64,000 nucleotides of DNA from an uncultured Pseudomonadota bacterium. Its GTDB lineage: Bacteria > Myxococcota_A > UBA796 > GCA-2862545. Position 1 is the first letter of the stretch. Every line of letters begins with the position of its first letter. The notes under the pieces are model-generated. The model was not told the DNA's origin. It searched no databases and saw nothing but the letters and a program-made list of their open reading frames with translations. Shown piece by piece: positions 1-11,280 of this stretch. The position numbers were made by a program, and so were the translations under genes. The DNA lies in assembly GCA_903861005.1 (NCBI GenBank), contig CAIOSP010000085.1, positions 23,707-87,706 of the forward strand, given 5' to 3'.

Positions 1-1441
1 CGGGGAGGATCGCCACGCACGGCGGCGCGGCGGACCCGGCGAACGGCTCACCCTCGGGGCCGAGCAGCGCGTCCACCGGCATCGCCAGCTCGCGGGCCCA
101 GCCGCTGCGGCCCTCGTTGGTCAGCACGACCGCGCGTCGCGTCAGCTCGGCGCGTGACGTGCCCAGCTTGAGCGCGGCGTCGTCGAGCCAGGCCTCAGTC
201 GCCCGGCAGCTCCGCGTGGCGCGTGCCTCCACGGCGAACGAGCGGGACGCGAGGAGTCGCTCGCCCATCGACAGCGAGAGCGCTCCGGAGACCACCAGCG
301 CGCCCGCGACGTGCCGACGCCCGGCCACCGTCACCGCGTGATCGGCCGCGAGCCCCGCGAGCCAAGACAGCGGCCCCGCGAGCACGAGCAGGTAGCGGGA
401 GTTGTTCGACCGCACGAAGTCAAACTCGTCGTTGGTGCAGATCACCAGCAGCAGCACACCGCACACCACCGCGAGGCGCAGGCCCAGCGCGCGCGTCACC
501 TCCACGCGCGGCGAGCGATCGCGCAGCAACGACACGACGCCCGCGATCGCGAGCAGCGGCGCCACCGCGGCGACACCCCACACCACCCACGCGGGCCCCT
601 GGTTGCTCAGCAGATCGAGCGGGCGATCCCCCGAGAGCGAGCGCAGCGCCGTCACCACCGACAGCAGGTAGGGCAGCGCGATCCAGCCGCGACCGCCGCC
701 GCCTTCGGCCATCAGGCGTGTGTTCGGCCAGCCGTGCCGCGCCTCGCTGATCAGGTAGGGCGCGTAGGCGGCGATCACGCCCAGCGCGGCGATCGACCAC
801 GCGCGCGCGGCGCGTCGCGGACGGGCGCGCAGCAACGACGGCAGCATCACCACGCCGAGCACCAGCGCCGTGACATGCATCTGCGCGCCCAGCGCGAGCG
901 CGAGCGCCCACACCACAATGCCGCGCGCGTCGCCGTCCGACAGCACGCGCACCCAGCCCACGGTCGCCGCCGCGACGAACAGCGAGAGCCACGCCGGGTT
1001 CCACAGCGGCTGCTGGTTGATCACGTTGGGGCCGAGCGTGAGGAACACCGACGCCGACACCGCCGCCGCGATCCAGCCGACGCGCGCGCGAACCGACAAG
1101 GCGATCACCAGCGCGGCGAGCGCGTCCAGCCCCACCTGAAGCTGCCAGGCGAGGCGCGGCCCCGGCGCGATCCGGTCGGCGATCCACAGCAGCAGGTGGA
1201 ACGCACCGCCAGGGATGCGGCTGCCCGATCCGGTGGACAGCTCAGGGCCGGTGGTCGGCAGCGACAGCAGGTCCACCTGGCTGCGCGCCAGGTCGCGATC
1301 GGACCAGACGACGTACTGGCAGTCGCCATCACGGAGCCGCTGCAGCGCGAACGCGGCGGTGGCGACGCACAGCAAGATCGCGAGCGCGTCGAGCGCGCGC
1401 CGCGCGTTCGGGGAGTCGTGCAGGGCGTGGTGGCGGTCCAA
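1..1441 (-). CDS. Polytopic membrane glycosyltransferase-like protein (GT-C type), C-terminus off window
   Basis: Integral membrane protein of about 480 residues in the window, continuing past base 1. The start is taken as TTG at 1441, the first usable start after an in-frame TGA upstream. The protein has one early hydrophobic segment, a periplasmic-looking loop with GPELSTGSGSRIPGG, then many transmembrane stretches including QQPLWNPAWLSLF and LGAQMHVTAL. This pattern (a proline/glycine-rich first loop, an NPxW motif, a His-containing helix) recalls ArnT/PMT-like polyprenyl-phosphate sugar transferases that act on the outer face of the inner membrane. The C-terminal part becomes soluble (conserved Cys near RSCRATEAWL). 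No catalytic residue could be fixed and the substrate is unknown. It points away from the DUF4126 gene, so the 1442-1572 gap is a divergent promoter region. Confidence 0.6.
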   Translation of the reverse strand, partial: MDRHHALHDSPNARRALDALAILLCVATAAFALQRLRDGDCQYVVWSDRDLARSQVDLLSLPTTGPELSTGSGSRIPGGAFHLLLWIADRIAPGPRLAWQLQVGLDALAALVIALSVRARVGWIAAAVSASVFLTLGPNVINQQPLWNPAWLSLFVAAATVGWVRVLSDGDARGIVVWALALALGAQMHVTALVLGVVMLPSLLRARPRRAARAWSIAALGVIAAYAPYLISEARHGWPNTRLMAEGGGGRGWIALPYLLSVVTALRSLSGDRPLDLLSNQGPAWVVWGVAAVAPLLAIAGVVSLLRDRSPRVEVTRALGLRLAVVCGVLLLVICTNDEFDFVRSNNSRYLLVLAGPLSWLAGLAADHAVTVAGRRHVAGALVVSGALSLSMGERLLASRSFAVEARATRSCRATEAWLDDAALKLGTSRAELTRRAVVLTNEGRSGWARELAMPVDALLGPEGEPFAGSAAPPCVAILP

Positions 1442-1572
1442 CGGTCGCTCGCTCGCGGTCTGGTCCCCCGGAGCGTAGCACGTCGCGCGGAGGCGTCTGG
1501 ATCCAGGCGATTGAGGGCGATCCTTGCGTCAGAGGGCTGGGGGCGTTTTGTAGGAGGGGTGGGGGGTGCGAC

Positions 1573-2122
1573 ATGGAGACCGGTCTGGCCGTGCTGGTGG
1601 GCGTGGCGCTGTCGGCGGCGTGTGGGTTCCGCGTGTTCGTGCCCATGCTCATCGCGGCGATGGCGGCGGCGTCAGGCCACCTGACCTTCGCGAGCGACTT
1701 CGCGTGGGCGGCGTCCTGGCCTGCGCTGGTCGCGCTCGCGGTCGCCACGGTGCTGGAGATCGGCGCGTATCAGGTGCCCTGGCTCGACCACGCCCTCGAC
1801 CTGATCGCGGTGCCGGCGGCGGTGGTGGCGGGCGCGCTGCTCACGGCCTCGTTCGTCGGCGACATGGACCCGTGGCTGCGCTGGTCGACCGCGATCATCG
1901 CGGGCGGCGGCACGGCCGGCCTGGTGAGCGGCGGCATGGCGGTGACGCGCGCCGGTTCGACGGCGCTCACCGGTGGACTCGCGAACCCCGTGCTGTCGGC
2001 TCTGGAGACAAGCGCCGCCGTGACGTTGGCGGCGCTCGCGGTCCTGGCGCCGCTGATGGCGCTGGGGCTGGCGCTGGTCGGCGCGTCGCTGCTGGTGCGA
2101 CGCGCGCGACGGGCTCGGGTGC

Positions 2123-2133
<11 letters not shown>
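1573..2133 (+). CDS. DUF4126 family membrane protein
   Basis: A 186-residue membrane protein with about five or six hydrophobic segments. It opens with a helix containing ACGFRVFVPML and continues through VPWLDHALDLIAVPAAVVAGALL, which matches the layout of the DUF4126 family of small inner-membrane proteins of unknown function. A strong purine-rich Shine-Dalgarno (AGGAGGGGTGGGG) lies just upstream of the ATG. Its last 11 bases overlap the end of the convergent FKBP gene. Expected to sit in the inner membrane; no substrate or partner can be inferred. Confidence 0.75.
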
Positions 2134-2986
<853 letters not shown>

Positions 2987-3099
2987 GTGTGGGCTCCTCC
3001 AGACGCCGCGGGCTTTAACCGCGCGGTGCCGGATGTCACGCTTTCCACCGTGCGTGCGACGAGGCGCGTGCAGGGTCGATCACCCCGCCCAGCGGAGCC

Positions 3100-4311
3100 T
3101 CAGGTCCAGCCTTCCAGGCTCTGGTACATGGCGCGGCACAGCGCGACGCAGCGCGGCGATCGGACGTGGTGGTCCATGCGGTTCATGACGTAGGACATAC
3201 CCAGTTTGTGGGTGGGGTCCGCGAAGCCGACCGACCCGCCCGCGCCGGTGTGCCCAAAGGACGCCTCGTGCGGCGAGATCAAGTGCGCCTCGTCCTTGGT
3301 GAAGCCCTGGCTGAAGCCCAGCGGCTTGCAGAGCACGCGGTCGTGGTTGGACCAGCTCTGCTTGCGGGCGACGCGGCCAATCGCGGCCTCGCTCACCAAG
3401 CGGGTGCCGTCCAGCTCACCGCCGCGGCCGAGCGCGCCGTACACACGCGCCAAGCCGTCCGCGGTGGCGACCGCGTTCATCCAGGGCAGCTCCATCGCGC
3501 GGACCGCGGGCTCGTTGAGGCGGTTCATACCTGGCTTGCCGTGCAGCGGGTTGGTGAAGGCGCGGCGCGGCGCGCTGCCCTTCCCGAACAGCACGGCCCG
3601 GTACATCTCGCCCTCGACGCCCATGCCGCTCGCGACCAGCGGCAGCATCTTGAACAGGACCCCGTCGCGCGTCACCGGGTAGAGCGTGGCCACGCGCGCG
3701 TTCTGGTCGAGCGGCAGGCCCAGGTGCACGTCGGCCTTCAGCGGCGTGAACACCTCGCGCCGCAAGAACGTGCCCAGCGACTCGCCCGCGACGCGCTGGA
3801 ACAGCGGCTGGGCGTACATGCCAAACGCGGTGGCGCCGTAGCCTTGGTCCGTGCCCGGCTCCCACAGCGGCACCTGCTTGACGATCACCGACTCGACCTT
3901 GGCCGGGTCGTTGAAGTCCTCGAGCTTGAGCTTCTCGTCGACCGCGCACAGGCCCGCGCGGTGGTTGAGCAGCGTGCGCACCGTGATGTCGGCCTTTCCA
4001 TCCCGGCCGAACTCGGGCCAGTAGTGGGCGACCTTCTTGTCCATGTCGATCAGGCCGCGGTCTTCGAGCATGAGGAACGCGGTGGCGACCATGCCCTTGG
4101 TCGTGGAGAAGACGACGCCGGGGGTGTCCTGGCCCCAGGCCCGGCCGGTGGTGGTGTCGGCCTTGCCGGCCCACAGGTCGACCACCTTGCGACCGTCCAC
4201 GTAGGCGGCGACGCTCGCGCCGATCTCCCCGCGGAGCTCGAAGTTCTCGCGGAACGCGTCCCGGACAGGCTCAAAGCCAGGTGCCACCGTGCCGTGGATC
4301 TCGATCGACAT
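3100..4311 (-). CDS. Serine hydrolase of the class C beta-lactamase/esterase family
   Basis: A 403-residue protein of the beta-lactamase-related family (esterase EstB/DD-peptidase-like). The SxxK nucleophile motif is S69-T-T-K72, a Tyr-x-Ala/Asn-type motif is Y158-G-A, and a C-terminal HTGAGG motif near residue 375 replaces the KTG box, as is usual in esterase members. No signal peptide is seen (start MSIEIHGTVAPGF), so a cytoplasmic esterase is more likely than a periplasmic beta-lactamase. It is divergent from the alpha/beta hydrolase that follows, with about 55 bp between the starts. The substrate is unknown. Confidence 0.8.
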   Translation of the reverse strand: MSIEIHGTVAPGFEPVRDAFRENFELRGEIGASVAAYVDGRKVVDLWAGKADTTTGRAWGQDTPGVVFSTTKGMVATAFLMLEDRGLIDMDKKVAHYWPEFGRDGKADITVRTLLNHRAGLCAVDEKLKLEDFNDPAKVESVIVKQVPLWEPGTDQGYGATAFGMYAQPLFQRVAGESLGTFLRREVFTPLKADVHLGLPLDQNARVATLYPVTRDGVLFKMLPLVASGMGVEGEMYRAVLFGKGSAPRRAFTNPLHGKPGMNRLNEPAVRAMELPWMNAVATADGLARVYGALGRGGELDGTRLVSEAAIGRVARKQSWSNHDRVLCKPLGFSQGFTKDEAHLISPHEASFGHTGAGGSVGFADPTHKLGMSYVMNRMDHHVRSPRCVALCRAMYQSLEGWT

Positions 4312-4366
4312 GCCGACCTCAACAGGGCGCGTCCGTTATCCTGGCGCGGAGGCGAACGGGGGGACC

Positions 4367-5146
4367 GTGGTGCGGGGCTGGGTCTGGCTCAAGGGGATGA
4401 AGCAGGACGCGCGTCACTGGCGCGGGCTCCCGGCCCAGTTTGCGGCGCGGACCGGCGCCCGCGTGGTGGCGCTCGATCCGCCGGGCGTGGGCTCGCAGGC
4501 CGACCGTCCGGCCCCGCGCTCGGTCCGCGCGATGACCGACGACCTGCGCGCCCGCTGGCTCGCCGAGCGCGGTGACGACGGCCCTTGGGGCATGGTTGGG
4601 CTGTCGCTGGGCGGCATGGTCACGCTCGACTGGGCGGCTCGCTACCCCGACGACTTCGCGGTGGTGGTGCTTGGGAACACCAGCGCGGGCGGGGTTTCTC
4701 CGCCGTGGCACCGCATGCGGCCGCGCGCCCTGGCCCACCTCGTCCGTTCGTCGCGAGGCGGGGACGGCGTCGTGCGGGAGCGGGCCTTCCTGGAGGTCGT
4801 GTCCTCCCGAGATGACATCGCCCACGCGCACCACGCGTCGATCGAGCACGCGGCCTGGCAGGCTGAGATCCCCGCGACGCCGCGGACGATGGTGTCGCAG
4901 CTGCTGGCGGGCGCCACGTTCCGGGCGCCTCCCTCGGTCCGTGCGCCGGTCCACGTGATCGTGGGCGAGGCGGACCGCTTGGTGGATCCGCGGTGCGGTC
5001 GGACGCTCGCGGCGCGCCTCGGCGCGGAGCTCCACAGCATCCCCGGCGCCGGCCACGATCTCTCGCTCGATGTGCCGGACGCGCTGTTGGACGTGCTGAC
5101 GGACGTGGATCGCAAATTCGTGACTGCACGTTCGCCCGGTTTGTGA
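4367..5146 (+). CDS. Alpha/beta-fold hydrolase
   Basis: About 259 residues from the GTG at 4367 (or the adjacent GTG at 4370); GGAGG-like bases at 4348-4352 precede it. The frame is open further upstream, but that would run into the divergent promoter. The nucleophile elbow is GLSLGGM, the acid is probably the Asp in VGEADRLVDP, and the histidine is in GAGHDLSLD near the C-terminus. An early oxyanion-loop region (WLKGMKQDARHW) and the cap between them fit a small-molecule esterase or lactonase-like hydrolase. The substrate is unknown. It shares a divergent promoter with the serine hydrolase on the other strand, which may indicate related substrates. Confidence 0.8.
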   Translation: MVRGWVWLKGMKQDARHWRGLPAQFAARTGARVVALDPPGVGSQADRPAPRSVRAMTDDLRARWLAERGDDGPWGMVGLSLGGMVTLDWAARYPDDFAVVVLGNTSAGGVSPPWHRMRPRALAHLVRSSRGGDGVVRERAFLEVVSSRDDIAHAHHASIEHAAWQAEIPATPRTMVSQLLAGATFRAPPSVRAPVHVIVGEADRLVDPRCGRTLAARLGAELHSIPGAGHDLSLDVPDALLDVLTDVDRKFVTARSPGL

Positions 5147-5276
5147 CGATGATGGAACCAGGAGGTGTGGCCCCAGGTCGAAATGAAGGCCGGGCGTGAG
5201 TCCGACGTCAGATGGGTGTGCGAGCCAACCTGCAGTCCCCGCGGCCGCGCAGGGACCGAATCCTCGAGGAGGCGTC

Positions 5277-5720
5277 ATGTCCTGGAGATCGATGCTGATG
5301 GCGATCGCGGTGGTCGAGGCCGACCCGTGCTTTGGCGAAGACGGCGTGGCGACCGAGATCACGCCCGCCGACGCCGAGGCGATCCGCAGCGTGATCCGCA
5401 CCCAGATGGCGGCGTTTCGCTCCGGCAACGCGGAGCGCGCTTGGGCGTTGTCGTCCGACGGCATCCGCAAGGCCTTCCAGTCCGCCGACCGGCTGCTCAA
5501 GGTCGTGCGCGAGAAGTACGGTCCGCTCGCCTCTCCCAAGCAGGTTTTCTTCGGCGAGATCAGCATCACGCCCGAGGGCCTTGGGCAGATCATGCAGGTG
5601 ATTGGGCAGGACGGCCGCACGCACCACGCGCTTTACATGGTGGAGCAGGACGAGGACGGTGTTTGGAAGGTGAACGGGTGCCTCCTTATCGCGCCGCGAG
5701 AGGTTGCATTGGCCGCCTAG
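5277..5720 (+). CDS. DUF4864 domain protein
   Basis: A 147-residue protein. The ATG at 5277 is preceded by AGGAGGCGTC and gives a short hydrophobic N-terminus (MSWRSMLMAIAVV) that may be a weak signal peptide. The rest matches the DUF4864 pattern: IRSVIRTQMAAFRSGNAERAW, then FQSADRLLKVVREKYGP, a conserved FGEI strand and a C-terminal WKVNGCLL strand. The fold is probably NTF2/SnoaL-like (alpha+beta cone). Function is not established for the family. The single Cys in NGCLL is typical for it. Confidence 0.7.
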   Translation: MSWRSMLMAIAVVEADPCFGEDGVATEITPADAEAIRSVIRTQMAAFRSGNAERAWALSSDGIRKAFQSADRLLKVVREKYGPLASPKQVFFGEISITPEGLGQIMQVIGQDGRTHHALYMVEQDEDGVWKVNGCLLIAPREVALAA

Positions 5721-5752
5721 GACCACCTGTTTGTCCCACCCATCCAAATAGA

Positions 5753-5768
5753 TGGCATGGCACGTGCA
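5753..5768 (+). promoter_or_regulatory. Candidate sigma-54 (-24/-12) promoter before the hybrid kinase
   Basis: TGGCAT, five bases, GTGCA compares with the sigma-54 consensus TGGCAC-N5-TTGCW, with two mismatches and the invariant GG and GC dinucleotides correctly spaced. It lies about 80 bp upstream of the kinase ATG. Weak evidence alone; short matches like this arise by chance in GC-rich DNA. Confidence 0.25.
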
Positions 5769-5831
5769 GTCTTTAGAAGTACGACTTGCCGCGCGGGACC
5801 CACGGCATGGGTTCACGCGGCACGTCGTCGA

Positions 5832-5843
5832 GGGGGGGGGGGG
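5832..5843 (+). repeat. Homopolymeric G12 tract over the ribosome binding site
   Basis: Twelve consecutive G residues end five bases before the ATG at 5849 and replace a normal Shine-Dalgarno sequence. Length change by slippage would alter the spacing to the start. It would shift the frame of any product started at the in-frame codon at 5786. Confidence 0.85.
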
Positions 5844-5848
5844 ATCCC

Positions 5849-8632
5849 ATGCGCTCGTTTGCTCACCAACACGACGTGCTGTTCGAGACAATGCAACAGG
5901 GCGTGGTGTACCAGGACCGCGAAGGGCGCATCAAGAGCGTCAACCGCGCGGCCGAGGCGATCCTTGGTGTGCCTCGGGCCGAGCTGGTCCAGCGCACCGC
6001 GTCCGAGGTCGCGTCTGGCTCGATCCGCGAGGACGGCGCCCCCGTGGTCGTGGGGGACTTCCCGGCGACCGTCGCGCTGCGCACCGGCGTGGCCACGTCG
6101 CATGTGACGATAGGCTACCCGTCGCCGGACGGTCGTGGCGTGCGCTGGCTCTCGATCTGCGCGGTGCCGCTCTTTGACGAAGGGGACGAGCGGGCGCACG
6201 GCGTGTACTCGATGTTCGAGGATGTCACGGAGCGACGGGAGGTCGAGCTGCGGCGCGCAGAGCAAGCCGCCGCGACGGCCCGGTTCGCTGCGATCGCTCA
6301 GGCCGTCCCGGGCGTGATCATCTCGACCTCGCCGGACGAAGATGGCGTCACCCGAGCGGAGTTCGCGACAGACGCGATCATGGACGTCATGGGCATACCC
6401 TTCGAGGCGTTCACGGAGAGTCTGGAGGCTGGCATTGTCAGGGTCGATGATCGCGACCGGCTGCGATTGTTGGCGTCGATCGTGGACGCTCGGGTGCACT
6501 CGACGGACTGGCATGAGGAGTTCCGGTACGACCACCCGACGAAGGGCATGCGCTGCATTGAGGGGTGGATGCGAGCCGTGCAGGAATTGGATGGACCCCG
6601 CTGGCACGGATTTCTGATGGACGTGACGGAGCGGCATACGGCGGAGGCCGCGCTCCGCGACGAGAAGACCAAGTACAAGGCCCTGTTCGAGGCGATGAAC
6701 GACGCCGTCTACATCACCAACACGGACGGGACGATCGTCGACGCCAACCCTGCCGCCTGCAGGATGCACGGCATGACCTTGGAAGAGCTCTGCGCCCGTG
6801 GCCGCGACGGCCTGATGGTGCGGGACGCGGCCCTCCAGGCGGTCCTCGCCGAGCGGACACGCACGGGTTCGGCGGTGGGTGAGGTCGCGATGGTCCACAA
6901 GGACGGGACCGTGTTCCCCGCGGAGCTCTACGGGACCGTCCTCGGGCCGATGCCCGGCGGCTGGAACGGCATCGTGCTGGCGCGCGACATCACCCACCGC
7001 AAACACGCCGAGGCTGAGAGGCGGCGCGCGGACGCGGCGGAGCTCGCTCGCTCGGAGGTCGAGCGCATCGCGGTCGAGCTTCGTGAGGCGCAGCGCATCG
7101 CCGGCGTCGGGAGCTTCGCGGGGGAGATCAGCACAGGCAACGGCTTCTGGTCCGAGGAGATGTTCCGGATCATGGGGCGTGATCCGGCGTCGGGCGTACC
7201 CAACCTGGCGGACGCGGCGCAGTTCGCGCGTGCGGACGTGCACGAGCGCGTGATGGCGCAGATGAATCGGCTGCTGCAGACGGGCGAGCCGCTGGTCACC
7301 GAGTTCGAGCTCTCGCCGCCGGACGGCGTGCATCGTCAGGTCGTGATGCGCATGGAGGCGACACGCAACGCAGAAGGTACGATCGACGGCGTGCGCGGTA
7401 CCTATCAGGACGTCACCGAGCAGCGCGCGCTGGAGGAGCAGCTCTCGAAGAGCCAGCGCCTGGACGCGGTCGGCGCCCTCGCCGCAGGCGTCGCGCACGA
7501 CTTCAACAACCTGCTCGGCATCATCGTCGGGTACGCGCAGTGCGCGCAGGCCGACCTCCCCGAGGACAGCCCTACTCGCGAGGATCTGGCGGAGGTCGTG
7601 GCCGCGGGCCTGCGCGGCGCGTCGCTCACGCGTCGGTTGCTCACCTTCGCCAGCCGTGAGAACGTGCAGCCCGTGCTGCATCAGCCCGGGGACGTGATCC
7701 GGGACATGGGCAACATGCTCGGACGGCTGATCTCGGAGGACATCAGCCTCACGTTCTCCATCGAGTCGAGCGCAGGCGCTGTGTTCGCTGACCCAGGCCA
7801 GATCGAGCAGGTCCTGATGAACTTGGTGATCAACGCCCGCGACGCGATGCCCAAGGGGGGAGCGCTGTCGGTGGCGGTGCAGGACGCTGAGGTCGGCGAA
7901 GGCCGCGCGCCGATCGGCGTCGTGCCCGGCTCGTTCGTGGAGATCTCGGTCACCGACACCGGCGTCGGAATGGACGAGGCGACCAAGGCGCACATGTTCG
8001 ACGCCTTCTTCACCACGAAGGCCTCTGGGAGGGGCACGGGGCTGGGCCTGTCGACGGTGCAGCGCATCGTGCGGCAGTGCGGTGGGTACCTGCAGGTGGA
8101 CACGCGCGTGGGCGAGGGGACGCGTGTCGCGTTCTTGCTGCCGCGGCTCTCTGCGTCGTCTTCGGCTGACGCGACGGCGCAGGCCGCGTTGGGTCGAGGC
8201 ATCGGTGGCGCGGGGACCGTGCTCTTGGTCGAGGACGATCCCGCGCTGCGCAGCTTCGCGGAGCGCGCGCTCGCTCGCGGCGGGTTCCGTGTGCTCGCGG
8301 CGGCCGACGGCGACGAGGCGCTGCGCATCGTGAACGGAGGGGCCAAGGTCGACGTGCTGCTGACCGACGTGCTGATGCCTGGCATGGGTGGCGTCGAGGT
8401 GTACCACGCGGTGCGCGACCTCGTGCCCGACGTGCCGGTGTTGTTCATGTCTGGCTACGTCGGCGACAACCAGGCGCGACACGAGATGCTGTCCGACCCG
8501 CGCCACTTCCTGGCCAAGCCCTTCGCCGCCGAGGACCTGGTCGCCAAGGTCGGTCAGGTGCTGCACCATGGCGAGAACGGGATGTTGCCGACGCCGCTCG
8601 TCGCCCAGAAAGCAACGCGGGCGCCCGGATGA
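5849..8632 (+). CDS. Hybrid sensor histidine kinase with four PAS domains and a receiver
   Basis: A 927-residue soluble kinase with no transmembrane segments. Order: PAS1 about 1-128, PAS2 about 140-265, PAS3 about 275-390, a coiled coil, PAS4 about 430-525, HisKA dimerisation domain with the phosphoacceptor His550 in AAGVAHDFNNLL, HATPase domain with N box Asn662 (NLVINARDAM), G1 DTGVGMD and G2 GTGLGLS, then a receiver at about 790-905 with acceptor Asp840 (LLTDVLMPG) and conserved Lys in LAKPF. This is the NtrB/AtoS-like HDFNN subclass common in Myxococcota. It would autophosphorylate in response to cytoplasmic cues sensed by the PAS domains. No separate response regulator is adjacent. An alternative start at 5786 would add 21 residues that look non-coding. 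Confidence 0.92.
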   Translation: MRSFAHQHDVLFETMQQGVVYQDREGRIKSVNRAAEAILGVPRAELVQRTASEVASGSIREDGAPVVVGDFPATVALRTGVATSHVTIGYPSPDGRGVRWLSICAVPLFDEGDERAHGVYSMFEDVTERREVELRRAEQAAATARFAAIAQAVPGVIISTSPDEDGVTRAEFATDAIMDVMGIPFEAFTESLEAGIVRVDDRDRLRLLASIVDARVHSTDWHEEFRYDHPTKGMRCIEGWMRAVQELDGPRWHGFLMDVTERHTAEAALRDEKTKYKALFEAMNDAVYITNTDGTIVDANPAACRMHGMTLEELCARGRDGLMVRDAALQAVLAERTRTGSAVGEVAMVHKDGTVFPAELYGTVLGPMPGGWNGIVLARDITHRKHAEAERRRADAAELARSEVERIAVELREAQRIAGVGSFAGEISTGNGFWSEEMFRIMGRDPASGVPNLADAAQFARADVHERVMAQMNRLLQTGEPLVTEFELSPPDGVHRQVVMRMEATRNAEGTIDGVRGTYQDVTEQRALEEQLSKSQRLDAVGALAAGVAHDFNNLLGIIVGYAQCAQADLPEDSPTREDLAEVVAAGLRGASLTRRLLTFASRENVQPVLHQPGDVIRDMGNMLGRLISEDISLTFSIESSAGAVFADPGQIEQVLMNLVINARDAMPKGGALSVAVQDAEVGEGRAPIGVVPGSFVEISVTDTGVGMDEATKAHMFDAFFTTKASGRGTGLGLSTVQRIVRQCGGYLQVDTRVGEGTRVAFLLPRLSASSSADATAQAALGRGIGGAGTVLLVEDDPALRSFAERALARGGFRVLAAADGDEALRIVNGGAKVDVLLTDVLMPGMGGVEVYHAVRDLVPDVPVLFMSGYVGDNQARHEMLSDPRHFLAKPFAAEDLVAKVGQVLHHGENGMLPTPLVAQKATRAPG

Positions 8633-8646
8633 ACCGGACGCCCGCG
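8616..8646. terminator. Bidirectional hairpin between the hybrid kinase and ahcY
   Basis: CGCGGGCGCCCGG (8616-8628) pairs with CCGGACGCCCGCG (8634-8646) around a five-base loop, with one mismatched pair. It spans the kinase stop codon and lies 33 bp beyond the ahcY stop, which fits a shared terminator for convergent genes. There is no clear T tract. Confidence 0.55.
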
Positions 8647-8678
8647 CGTCTGCACCGCGCCCCGAAGGGCGAGGAGAC

Positions 8679-10244
<1,566 letters not shown>

Positions 10245-10264
10245 AGGGGTGTCCTTGGGTTGGT

Positions 10265-10292
10265 CCATCCGTCTATCCGGTTATACGGATGG
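10265..10292. promoter_or_regulatory. Inverted-repeat operator between ahcY and the ArsR-type regulator
   Basis: CCATCCGT (10265-10272) and ACGGATGG (10285-10292) form perfect 8-bp arms separated by 12 bp, containing a second partial symmetry (TATCCGGTTATA). The site is 21 bp upstream of the ahcY start and 52 bp upstream of the regulator start. It is a good candidate for the binding site of the adjacent ArsR-family protein. Confidence 0.65.
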
Positions 10293-10343
10293 AGGTCAAG
10301 CTCGTAGCCCGGACCTTGGGCCGCGGGGAAGGGGTGGACGGAC

Positions 10344-11267
10344 ATGTCGACAATCTACGACCGCCTGGGGACGCTCGGCGCCCCAGCCCGGGTCCGCGTG
10401 CTGCGCCTGCTGGAGCTGGAGGAGCTTGCCGTGGGCGAGCTCGCCAAGGTGGTGCAGATGCCGCAGTCCACGGTCAGCCGGCATCTCAAGGATCTGCTCG
10501 ACCACGACTGGGTGGTCCGCCGCCGCGAGGGCACGGCCGCCCGGTTCGCGATGTCCGACACGCTCGACGCCGAGGCGCGCGGCCTGTGGGAGCTGGTGAA
10601 GGCGGCCACGGACGACGACCACGCCGACGACGGCCTGCGCCTGGCCAGCGTGCTCGCCGCGCGCGAGGTCGACAGTCGAACCTTCTTCGGCCGGGTGGGC
10701 GGGTCCTGGACCGACCTGCGCCGCGAGCTGTTCGGCGCGTCCTTCCTGCTGCCCGGCTTGCTGGCCGCGCTGTCGCCCGACGAGGTGATCGCGGACCTGG
10801 GCTGCGGTGCCGGCGACGTCACCGCGTTGCTCGCCCCCAACGTGCGCAAGGTGATCGCGGTCGACCGTGAGCCGCTGATGATCGCCGCCGCGCGAGCGCG
10901 ACTGGGTGACGCGGCCAACGTGGACCTGCGCGAGGGCCCGCTGGAGGCGCCGCCGCTGGCCGCGTCTGAGGTCGACGTCGCCCTGCTGATGCTGGTGCTG
11001 CACCACGTCGTGGACCCGGGTGCGGTGCTGCGCTCACTCGCCCCCGCGATGACCGCGCGCGGCCGCGTGGTGATCCTGGACATGGTCGCGCACGATCGCG
11101 ACGAGTACCGTCGCTCCATGGGGCACCGTCACCTGGGCTTCTCGCGCGACGACCTGGCGCGCTTCGCCGAAGGGTCGGGGCTGGCGGTGGCGCGCTACGA
11201 CGTGCTCGCGCCCGATCCTGAGGGCACGGGGCCGGCGCTGTTCGTCGCGGTGCTGCGGGCAGGGTGA
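10344..11267 (+). CDS. ArsR-family winged-helix regulator fused to a SAM-dependent methyltransferase domain (SahR-like)
   Basis: A 307-residue fusion. Residues 1-95 are an ArsR-type winged helix (MSTIYDRLGTLGAPARVRVLRLL, then VVQMPQSTVSRHLKDL as recognition helix). Residues about 140-260 are a class I methyltransferase: motif I VIADLGCGAGDVTALLA, acidic AVDRE at motif II, VDVALLMLVLHHV at motif IV. Fusions of this type beside SAM-cycle genes are known, and the ArsR-family regulator SahR controls ahcY-type genes in proteobacteria in response to S-adenosylhomocysteine. Divergence from ahcY across a palindrome supports the same role here. Whether the methyltransferase part is a ligand sensor or an enzyme cannot be told from sequence. 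Confidence 0.87.
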   Translation: MSTIYDRLGTLGAPARVRVLRLLELEELAVGELAKVVQMPQSTVSRHLKDLLDHDWVVRRREGTAARFAMSDTLDAEARGLWELVKAATDDDHADDGLRLASVLAAREVDSRTFFGRVGGSWTDLRRELFGASFLLPGLLAALSPDEVIADLGCGAGDVTALLAPNVRKVIAVDREPLMIAAARARLGDAANVDLREGPLEAPPLAASEVDVALLMLVLHHVVDPGAVLRSLAPAMTARGRVVILDMVAHDRDEYRRSMGHRHLGFSRDDLARFAEGSGLAVARYDVLAPDPEGTGPALFVAVLRAG

Positions 11268-11280
11268 CCGCGGGGCGGCG

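Noticed and set aside
311..1684. A 457-codon plus-strand frame opposite the glycosyltransferase-like gene
   Set aside because: Composition is shadow-like, and the minus strand gives a membrane protein with TM segments.
3000..3100. Possible regulatory RNA between FKBP and the hydrolase genes
   Set aside because: No stem-loop with terminator or conserved structure seen.
4319..5620. Long minus-strand frame across the alpha/beta hydrolase
   Set aside because: The plus strand carries the GxSxG and His motifs; the antisense frame lacks any.
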